Source: Azospirillum rugosum
GTDB taxonomy: Bacteria; Pseudomonadota; Alphaproteobacteria; Azospirillales; Azospirillaceae
Reading direction: 5' to 3'
Assembly (NCBI RefSeq): GCF_017876155.1
Contig: NZ_JAGINP010000011.1
Coordinates: 124,001 to 188,000, forward strand
Length of the DNA stretch: 64,000 bases
The first letter of the stretch is position 1. Each line of letters starts with the position of its first letter. The notes under the pieces were generated by a model. It saw only the letters and a program-made list of their open reading frames with translations, did no database searches and was not told the origin of the DNA. Made by a program: the position numbers and the translations under genes. This document shows positions 58,302 to 64,000 of this stretch, in pieces.

Positions 58302-60028
58302 GGCGCGTCCTCCCCCAGATAGGCGGCGACCACCGCCGCGTCGCTGCGGACGCCCGCGGGCGGGCCGTCGTACAGCGTGCGCCCCTGGTCCAGGCACAGC
58401 ACATGCCCCGCCAGCGGCAGCAGGAAGCCCATGTCGTGCTCCACCACCAGCAGCGCCGTGCCAGCGGCGGCGATGGCCCGCAGGTGTCCGGCAAGCTCGG
58501 CCTTTTCCGCGTCGGTCAATCCCGCCGCCGGCTCGTCGAGCAGCAGCACCGCGGGCTGGCGCGCGAGCGCGCGGGCAAGCTCGACGCGACGGCGCAGCGC
58601 CGCCGGCAGGTCGGCGCAGGGCCGCAGCGCGAGGTCCGCCGCGCCCAGCCGCTCCAGCGCCCAGAGCGCGTGCGCCTCCGCCGCCGCGACACCGCGGTCG
58701 CGCTCCAGCCGGGCGGCGGCGACCGCCTCCAGCACCGTGGCCCCCTCCGGCAGGCTGACCGCCTGGAAGGTGCGCGCGATCCCGGCCCGGGCGATGCGGT
58801 CGGGCCGTTTCCCGGCAAGGTCGCGCCCGGCCACGAGGATGCGCCCGGCATCTGGCCGCTCCAGGCCCGAGATCAGGTTGATGACCGTCGTTTTGCCAGA
58901 CCCGTTGGGACCGATCAACCCGGTGATTGTGCCCGCCTCCAGCGTCAATGAGACCTCATCCACCGCCCGCACGCCGCCGAAGGACTTTCGCAGCCCCTCG
59001 ACCAGCAGCACCGGGCCGCCTTCGATTGCCACCGCGGGGGGCGCTTTCGCCACCGGAAGCACCCGCTTGCGCGGCGGGAACAGCCGGTCGAGCAGGCCGG
59101 TCAGCCCCTCCGGCGCCAGCACGATGGTCGCCAGCAGGGCCGCGCCGTAGACGATCAGGTAGCTGCGCTCCAGGAAGCGGAACCACTCCGGCAGGTGGAC
59201 CAGCAGCACGGCGCCCAGGACCGCCCCGGCCACCCGCCCCCGCCCGCCGACCACGGCGATCGCCAGGACGGAGACCATGACCGGGAACTCCAGCACCTCC
59301 GGCGAGACCACGCGCTGCGTGTGCACGGACAGCGCGCCGGCCGCCCCGGCATAGACGGCGCTGAGCGCGAAGGCCCCCAGCCGCAGCCGCCCGACGTCGA
59401 GCCCCAGCGTGCCCGCCGCCAGCGGGTCGTCCCGCACCAGCGTCAGCGCCCGACCCCAGCGCCCGCGCGCCAGGCTCCAGGCCAGCGCACCGCCCGCGGC
59501 CACGAAGCCCCAGACCACCGCCGCCAGCGGCAACCCACGCGGCACCGCCCAGCCGAACAGCAGGACTCCCGGCACGCCCGGCAGCCCGTTGGCGCCCCCG
59601 GTCAGGCCGGGGCTGTTGACCGCCAGCAGCAGGACGACCTGCGCGATGCCCAGCGTCGCCAGCGCGAAGTAATGGGACTCCAGCCGCAGCACCGGCAGCC
59701 CGACCAGCAGCGCCAGCAGGAACGGCGCCAGGATGGACAGCGGGAAGGTCGCCGCGAAGGTCCAGCCCAGCTGGCTGCCCAGGATGCCCGTGGCGTAGGC
59801 CCCAACCCCGAAGAACGCCCCATGGGCGAGCGACAGGGCCCCGCCCAGCCCGAACACGATCTGGAACCCGATGGCGGCCAGCGCGTACACCCCCGCCACC
59901 GTCAGCACGCGCAGCCCATAGGGCGACGCGTACAGCAACGCGTACGCCGCCAACACAGCGACCCCAATCCCCTCCCCCGCCCAGCGGGGGAGGGTCAGGG
60001 TGGGGGCAAATTTCAATGCTCTACGCAC
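58298..60028 (-). CDS. LivM-LivG fusion: ABC permease plus ATP-binding domain
   Basis: A 576-aa fusion. Residues about 1-320 are a LivM-type permease with many membrane segments (GLRVLTVAGVYALAAIGFQI, GALSLAHGAFFGVGAYATGI) and the typical end LLDRLFPPRKR; residues about 345-576 are a LivG-type ATPase: Walker A GPNGSGKTT, Walker B VLLLDEPAAGLTDAEK, switch LLVVEHDM. The ABC signature is degenerate: LSGGQ is replaced by LPAALRRRVELARAL. The N-terminal PTLTLPRWAGEG is encoded by repeat B2, so the true start may be GTG at 59956 rather than 60028. The first start overlaps the livH stop. Confidence 0.9.
   Translation of the reverse strand: MRRALKFAPTLTLPRWAGEGIGVAVLAAYALLYASPYGLRVLTVAGVYALAAIGFQIVFGLGGALSLAHGAFFGVGAYATGILGSQLGWTFAATFPLSILAPFLLALLVGLPVLRLESHYFALATLGIAQVVLLLAVNSPGLTGGANGLPGVPGVLLFGWAVPRGLPLAAVVWGFVAAGGALAWSLARGRWGRALTLVRDDPLAAGTLGLDVGRLRLGAFALSAVYAGAAGALSVHTQRVVSPEVLEFPVMVSVLAIAVVGGRGRVAGAVLGAVLLVHLPEWFRFLERSYLIVYGAALLATIVLAPEGLTGLLDRLFPPRKRVLPVAKAPPAVAIEGGPVLLVEGLRKSFGGVRAVDEVSLTLEAGTITGLIGPNGSGKTTVINLISGLERPDAGRILVAGRDLAGKRPDRIARAGIARTFQAVSLPEGATVLEAVAAARLERDRGVAAAEAHALWALERLGAADLALRPCADLPAALRRRVELARALARQPAVLLLDEPAAGLTDAEKAELAGHLRAIAAAGTALLVVEHDMGFLLPLAGHVLCLDQGRTLYDGPPAGVRSDAAVVAAYLGEDAP
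59962..60006. repeat. Palindromic repeat family B, copy 2, in livM frame
   Basis: CCCTCCCCC-GCCCA-GCGGGGGAGGG followed by TCAGGGTGGGGG. It lies at the very start of the permease-ATPase gene and reads PTLTLPRWAGEG in that frame, a phrase that this kind of repeat commonly gives when captured in coding sequence. Confidence 0.8.
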
Positions 60029-60893
60029 GGCGCCGCGCCGCCTCCCCGAACAGCCCCTGCGGCCGGGCCAGCAGGATGACCAGCAGCGCGGCGTAGAGCA
60101 GCCCAAGCGCCACGGGGTATGAGAGCACCGACGACACCCCCACCTCGAACAGCGCGATCAGCAGCGCCCCGACCACCGCCCCGGGGACCGATCCCCAGCC
60201 GCCGATGGTCACCGCGATGTAGGCCTTCAGGATCAGGTCTCCGCCCGCCGTCGGCGTGACGAAATACCGGTTGGCGAGCAGCAGCCCGGCCGCCCCGGCG
60301 TAGGCGGTGCCCAGCGCGAAGGTGACCAGGATCATCGCCGTGACCGGCACGCCGCAGGCCCGCGCCATCTCCGGATCCTGGGCCGTGGCGCGGAGCCGCC
60401 GGCCGAGCTGCGTCCGCGCGAACAGCCATTGCTGCCCGGCGATCAGCAGGCCCGCGACCGCGATGATGGCCAGGGACTGCTCCGCCACCACCAGCCCGCC
60501 GAGATCGACCGTTCCGCCGGACAGCAGCGGCGGGGCCGCCCGCGGCTCCGGCCCGAACAGGACGGAGGCACCGTTCTGCAGGATGATCCCCACGGCGATG
60601 GTGCTGATGAAGACCGCCACCGGCGGGCTGCGCCGCAGCGGCAGGTAGGCCGCCAGCGCCAGCACAAGGCCGAGCGCCGCCATGGCGACCAGCACCACCG
60701 GCAGCAGCGCGATCCCCGGCAACGGAATCAGCGGCGCCAACGCGACCGCCAGCAGCCCGCCGGCCATGACGAGATCGCCCTGCGCGAAATTCACCGCGGA
60801 GGTCGCGTTCAGCACCAGCACGAACCCCAGCGCGACCAGCGCGTAGGCGGCGCCCAGCGCCAGCCCGTTGATGAGGAGTTGGAGGGTGGTCAC
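60021..60893 (-). CDS. LIV-type ABC transporter permease (LivH-like)
   Basis: A 290-aa inner-membrane permease of the LivH type: LQLLINGLALGAAYALVALGFVLVLNATSAVNFAQGDLVMAGG is the classic beginning, and the EAA-like loop region DPEMARACGVP with GGDLILKAYIAVTIGGWGSVPGAVVG follows. About eight membrane segments. The GTG at 60893 was chosen because the family starts there; a longer frame upstream runs into repeat B3. Second gene of the riboswitch operon; its stop lies 8 bp inside the next gene if that starts at 60028. Confidence 0.93.
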   Translation of the reverse strand: MTTLQLLINGLALGAAYALVALGFVLVLNATSAVNFAQGDLVMAGGLLAVALAPLIPLPGIALLPVVLVAMAALGLVLALAAYLPLRRSPPVAVFISTIAVGIILQNGASVLFGPEPRAAPPLLSGGTVDLGGLVVAEQSLAIIAVAGLLIAGQQWLFARTQLGRRLRATAQDPEMARACGVPVTAMILVTFALGTAYAGAAGLLLANRYFVTPTAGGDLILKAYIAVTIGGWGSVPGAVVGALLIALFEVGVSSVLSYPVALGLLYAALLVILLARPQGLFGEAARRRA

Positions 60894-60925
60894 GGGTGGA
60901 TCCGTTGCGGTTTGGTGGTCGCGTC

Positions 60926-61016
60926 GGGCCCCCACCCTAACCCTCCCCCACTTCGCGGGGGAGGGAACTTAACCCCTCCCCCCGTCGAAGATGGGGGGAG
61001 GTCGGGAGGGGGGCCC
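60926..61016. repeat. Palindromic repeat family B, copy 3
   Basis: Two hairpins in a row: CCCTCCCCC/GGGGGAGGG (60941-60965) and CCCCTCCCCCC/GGGGGGAGG (60973-61001), bounded by GGGCCCCCACCC and GGGGGGCCC. It fills the gap between the binding-protein gene and livH in the same operon. It could lower downstream expression relative to the binding protein. Confidence 0.85.
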
Positions 61017-61059
61017 AGCGCCACCACCTGGCAACCCAACGCAACCACTCCCACTCCCC

Positions 61060-62184
61060 TCACTTCACCACGCCCGTGACGTTGTCGTAGCGCTTCGCGA
61101 TGGCCGGCACGCGGGACGCGCCGTCGTAGCAGACGATCACCGCCGAATGGGCCATGTTGCCCTTGCCGTCCGACCTGTAGGTCATGGCGAGCCCCTGGTG
61201 GGTGCCCGTGGACAGGCCCTTGCGCACATCCTCGGCCGAGCGTGCGCCCGCCTTGACCGCGTCCAGCACCATGCGCGTGCCGTCATACTGGCCGAGCGCG
61301 AAGGCGTCGGGCTCCGCGTTGAAGGCGGCGCGGTAGGCGGCGGTGAAGGCCTCCACCTCCGCGCTGCCGCCGGAGATGGGGGAGGCCGCGGTCTCCGCGC
61401 AGACGCCCTTCAGTTCGGCGGGCTCCAGCAGGGCCGCGGTGCTCGGCTGGTGCATGGCGGACCCGGCGACGATCGGCACCGGCACGCCGCTGGCCGCCGC
61501 CTGGCGGATGAACAGCGCGGTGGGGGCGGAATGCAGGTGCAGGACCAGCACGTCCGGCTTGGCGGCCAGCGCCTTGGTCAGGACCGGCAGCAGATCCTTG
61601 GCGGTGGGATCCACACCTTCCTCGAACACCAGATCGGCGCCCAGCCGCTTGAAGGCCGCCTCCAGGTGCGCCTTGCCGCTCTGCCCGTAGGCGGTGGTCT
61701 GGTAGATCAGGGCCGGGCGCTTCTTGCCCAGTTCCTCCACGACGTAGCGGGCGTGCGCCTCCTTGGTTACGGCGTCGCCGGGGAAGAAGCGGAAGACCCA
61801 GGGGTTGCCCTGCTCCGTGATGCTGGCGGTGCCCGACACGGTGACGAGCGGCAGCTTGTATTCCGCCGCCAGCGGAAGCATCGCCAGCATCTGCGTGCCC
61901 AGCATGCTGGCGACCACCGCGGTCACCGGGCCGCCGGCCGCGCGCTCCAGCGCCGTCACCGCCGCCTCCGGGGAGGTGCCGGTGTCGATCACCGGCGCGT
62001 CGGCGGTGATGCCGGCCGGCGGGCTCTTCAACGCCAGAAGCGCCCCGTTGCGCTGGCTGGTGCCCTCCAGCGATAGGAAGCCGGTCAGCGGGACCAGGAC
62101 CGGCACCGACACGGATTCCGCCCGCGCCGAGACGGTCCCGCAAATAAGGGGCGCACAGAACAGCAAAGGCAGAAACCGCCTCAT
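61060..62184 (-). CDS. Periplasmic binding protein of a LIV-type ABC importer (TPP-riboswitch controlled)
   Basis: A 374-aa periplasmic type I substrate-binding protein (LivK-like, Peripla_BP_6). A signal peptide (FLPLLFCAPLICGTVSARAE) is followed by SVPVLVPLTGFLSLEGTSQRNGALLALKS, GGPVTAVVASMLGTQMLAMLPLAAEYKLPLV and GQYDGTRMVLDAVKAG, all typical. The family normally binds leucine, urea, amides or aromatic acids. Here the gene is led by a complete TPP riboswitch, with AGGAGGAG as RBS 8 nt before the ATG, so the bound ligand is probably thiamine, a breakdown product or a precursor. It is the first gene of the operon; binding-protein genes commonly come first. Confidence 0.9.
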   Translation of the reverse strand: MRRFLPLLFCAPLICGTVSARAESVSVPVLVPLTGFLSLEGTSQRNGALLALKSPPAGITADAPVIDTGTSPEAAVTALERAAGGPVTAVVASMLGTQMLAMLPLAAEYKLPLVTVSGTASITEQGNPWVFRFFPGDAVTKEAHARYVVEELGKKRPALIYQTTAYGQSGKAHLEAAFKRLGADLVFEEGVDPTAKDLLPVLTKALAAKPDVLVLHLHSAPTALFIRQAAASGVPVPIVAGSAMHQPSTAALLEPAELKGVCAETAASPISGGSAEVEAFTAAYRAAFNAEPDAFALGQYDGTRMVLDAVKAGARSAEDVRKGLSTGTHQGLAMTYRSDGKGNMAHSAVIVCYDGASRVPAIAKRYDNVTGVVK

Positions 62185-62255
62185 GGTCGTCTCCTCCTGG
62201 CCGGCGGGGGGGCGCCGCGCGAGGATGGGAGCCTGGGGGGCGTGCCCTCGAACGG

Positions 62256-62334
62256 TCGGCTCCCTTCGCTGGCATGACCCAGATCAGGTTCGATGGGTGT
62301 TGTCTCAGCCCGCCGGATCGCGGGCACCCCAGCC
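62256..62334 (-). promoter_or_regulatory. TPP riboswitch (THI element)
   Basis: On the minus strand the aptamer reads GGGGTGCC, then GGCTGAGA (complement at 62303-62308 and flanks), ACACCC, and AACCTGATCTGGGTCATGCC followed by AGCGAAGGGA. These are all the conserved blocks of the THI box in order, including the pyrimidine-sensing CTGAGA and the pyrophosphate helix. A P3 stem CCCGC/GCGGG is present. It ends about 70 nt before the binding-protein ATG. There is no terminator-like U run before the ATG; the expression platform may hide the AGGAGG (62192-62200), for example by TCCTC about 25 nt upstream. Confidence 0.96.
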
Positions 62335-62528
62335 GTACGCACGCACAGTGTCGCCCCGGCGGCCCGCCTGTCAAGAAAGCGCAACAGGTCCAAGAAAGCG
62401 CACGGCTTGCGGATTCACGAATTTGAAATCGATCCGCCACGATAGCGTCCGCCATTCCGTGGTCCTGTCCGGCCCTCCCGCAACGCGGCACCAAGCCGTC
62501 ATCGAAGGTCGCAGAAGGACACCGGCCG

Positions 62529-62918
62529 ATGCACCCGGCATCGCAAGGCTCCGCCCCAGGACGCTCCGCCCCGTTGCATACGGTGGTTACCCTCACGGAC
62601 GGGCGCTGCCTGCGCGTCGCCCTCCGGGGGCGGGTCGACTACGCCGCCCTGCCGCGGCTGCGTCCGATGGTCCGCGACATTGCGGACACGCCGCACCGGT
62701 GCCTGCGCATCGACCTGTCCGGCGTCGACTTCGTCGATTCCTGCGGTATCGGCCTGCTCCTGACCCTGCGCAGCCTGGTTGCGGAGCGGGGCGGCCGGGT
62801 CGGCTTCGAAAACCACACCCCCCGGGTCCGCCGCATCCTGGAACGCAGCGGCGTGGCTGCGCTCCTCGCGCCGGTCATGGGCTGTTCCGAACCCGAGCCC
62901 CTGCCCCGCGCGGCTTGA
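62529..62918 (+). CDS. STAS-domain anti-sigma factor antagonist-like protein
   Basis: A 129-aa single-domain STAS protein: LRVALRGRVDYAALPRLRPMV, then LRIDLSGVDFVDSCGIGLLLTLRSLVAERGG with the conserved serine (D-S-C-G) that partner kinases phosphorylate in SpoIIAA-type switches. An AGAAGGA RBS precedes the ATG at 62529. It is divergent from the riboswitch operon and lies 161 bp before the globin-coupled sensor, in the same direction, so it may take part in the same signalling chain. The partner kinase or sigma factor is not in the window. Confidence 0.87.
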   Translation: MHPASQGSAPGRSAPLHTVVTLTDGRCLRVALRGRVDYAALPRLRPMVRDIADTPHRCLRIDLSGVDFVDSCGIGLLLTLRSLVAERGGRVGFENHTPRVRRILERSGVAALLAPVMGCSEPEPLPRAA

Positions 62919-63079
62919 GCGTCCATGCAACGGAGGTGGGCTCAGCCCCGATGCGGCACTTGGTCGCTCGCTCTGGTGTAGAAACAATTCATCCGACTTC
63001 CTGATGAAAAAGTTCGTAGGCTGTATTACTAATTTCGCGAGACAATGAAGCGCGATCAATCGCCGAAAAGGACGCCTTG

Positions 63080-64000
63080 ATGCACGCCACCGCAGCCGTT
63101 TCGCCATCCGCCCCGCCCCGGACGGCGGGCCCGGATCGGCAAGGTCCTGATCAGGAAGGCCTGGATCGCGACCTCTGGCGCATCGACGGGCGGACGGAGG
63201 CGACGCTGCGGACGCTGGGGCCCGCGCTCGGCCCCGTCCTCGACACGACCATCGACGCCTTCTACGCCTTCATGGCGAAGCAGCCGGACGTCGCCGCCCT
63301 GCTGTCCGATCCGGACCGCGTGGCGGCGATCCAGCGTGCCCACCGGGCGCAATGGGACGCCTTCTTCGCCGCCAACTTCGACGCCGACTACCTGGAGCGC
63401 GTGCGCAAGCTGGGCCACGCCCACCAGAAGGCCGGCGTGGCGCCGAAATTCTACATGGCCGGCTATTCCATGCTGCTGGAGCGCATGGCCGCCCACGTGA
63501 TCCGCAGCCATCGCTTCGGCCGGGACCAGGCGGCGGCCGAAGTGGGGGCGCTGATCCGCGCGGTGCTGATGGAGGCGGAACTGGCGCTGTCCGTCTACCA
63601 CCACGCCGCGACCAGCTCCGACATGTCCGCCGAGATGGAGGAGTTCGCGGAGGGCTTCGAGCGGGAGCTGAGCGAGGCCGTCGACCTCGTCCGCCACAAC
63701 GCCGCCAGCATGGAGGGGGCCGCCGACGAGGTGCTGGGGGCCGCCAACAAGGTGGCGACGGAGGGGGAACGCGTCACCGACGCCTCCGAGCAGACGAACA
63801 TGAACGCGCGCCTGATCGCGCTCGCCGCGCGCGGCCTTTCGGAGTCCTTCAGCGAGATCACCGCGAAGGTGGAGCACGCCACCGAAAGCTCCCGCAGCGC
63901 CGCCGGCCGCTCGCAGGAGGCGCAGGCCTCGGCCCAGACGCTGGTCGCCGCGTCGGAGCGGATCGGCAGCGTCGTCACGCTGATCGAGCGGATCGCCAAG
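63080..64000 (+). CDS. Globin-coupled methyl-accepting chemotaxis protein (partial, 3' end outside window)
   Basis: The first 307 codons of a soluble aerotaxis-type receptor. Residues about 30-190 are a protoglobin/sensor globin domain (FYAFMAKQPDVAALL, RKLGHAHQKAGVAPKFYMAGYSMLLERM), where the His of AHQKAG is the likely proximal heme ligand. A helical linker (EMEEFAEGFERELSEAVDLV) leads into the start of a methyl-accepting signalling domain (SMEGAADEVLGAANKVATEGERVTDASEQT, ETN-like heptads). No membrane segment is seen, as in HemAT. An AAGGA RBS lies 8 nt before the ATG at 63080. The open frame runs to the window end. Confidence 0.9.
   Translation, partial: MHATAAVSPSAPPRTAGPDRQGPDQEGLDRDLWRIDGRTEATLRTLGPALGPVLDTTIDAFYAFMAKQPDVAALLSDPDRVAAIQRAHRAQWDAFFAANFDADYLERVRKLGHAHQKAGVAPKFYMAGYSMLLERMAAHVIRSHRFGRDQAAAEVGALIRAVLMEAELALSVYHHAATSSDMSAEMEEFAEGFERELSEAVDLVRHNAASMEGAADEVLGAANKVATEGERVTDASEQTNMNARLIALAARGLSESFSEITAKVEHATESSRSAAGRSQEAQASAQTLVAASERIGSVVTLIERIAK

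Noticed and set aside
57582..62184. Ordinary branched-chain amino acid transporter livKHMGF
   Set aside because: Sequence family fits, but the TPP riboswitch makes an amino acid substrate unlikely; liv gene symbols were therefore left out.
63045..63080. 11-codon ORF overlapping the chemoreceptor start (TGATG)
   Set aside because: No RBS of its own and the chemoreceptor has an AAGGA at good spacing; likely chance.

Overview
The window is high-G+C DNA (by eye close to 70 percent) with long tightly packed genes. The gene set points to an alphaproteobacterium of the Rhodospirillales, most like Azospirillum: GcrA and CckA cell-cycle regulators, a eukaryotic-type NADP isocitrate dehydrogenase, recA with a GTTC-N7-GTTC LexA box, alphaproteobacterial flagellar clusters and a globin-coupled chemoreceptor. 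This placement is inferred from gene content; no rRNA or tRNA gene was found.

Layout. 0.3-4.6 kb: a leftward, translationally coupled surface-glycan type cluster (PIG-L deacetylase, GT4 glycosyltransferase, BioF2/CelD-like acyltransferase, GT-A-like protein, GNAT). 4.7-8.6 kb: a secreted HExxH protein, serA, and an ArsC-like reductase next to prmB. 8.6-11.9 kb: an unrecognised 533-aa protein, a low-G+C non-coding stretch, a GNAT, and a small ACT-domain gene behind an apparently leaderless 18-codon leader ORF with a hairpin. 11.9-24.5 kb: psd-pssA, a LysM protein, cytochromes c, a LOG enzyme, icd, exoD, gcrA, an ECF sigma/anti-sigma pair and a second unrelated-type isocitrate dehydrogenase. 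24.5-33.5 kb: a periplasmic-sensing histidine kinase, a VWA protein and its MoxR-type partner (4 kb apart), a MESH1-like hydrolase, a lipoprotein, ccoG and a hemerythrin. 33.6-41.3 kb: alaS, a 24-codon membrane microprotein ORF, recA and cckA. 41.4-47.6 kb: two flagellar export/rod clusters (flgB-flgC-fliE-fliQ-fliR-flhB leftward; an FlhB-tail paralogue, fliO and fliP rightward) around a PCu(A)C copper chaperone. 47.8-57.4 kb: kup, a double-GH13 GlgE fusion, ppk2, a ClC channel and a secreted hypothetical protein. 57.6-62.3 kb: a LIV-type ABC importer (binding protein, permease, permease-ATPase fusion, ATPase) preceded by a textbook TPP riboswitch. 62.5-64.0 kb: a STAS protein and a truncated globin-coupled methyl-accepting protein.

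The most interesting system is the TPP-riboswitch-controlled branched-chain-amino-acid-type ABC importer. The riboswitch suggests that it takes up thiamine or a thiamine precursor rather than amino acids. Other candidates are the leaderless leader peptide before the ACT gene, the hydrophobic 24-aa microprotein between alaS and recA, the PIG-L/GT/acyltransferase cluster, and two families of palindromic repeats with opposite habits: family A (5 copies) lies between convergent genes, and family B (3 copies) lies inside leftward operons, once within the livM coding frame.

All calls come from reading the sequence; no database search was run.
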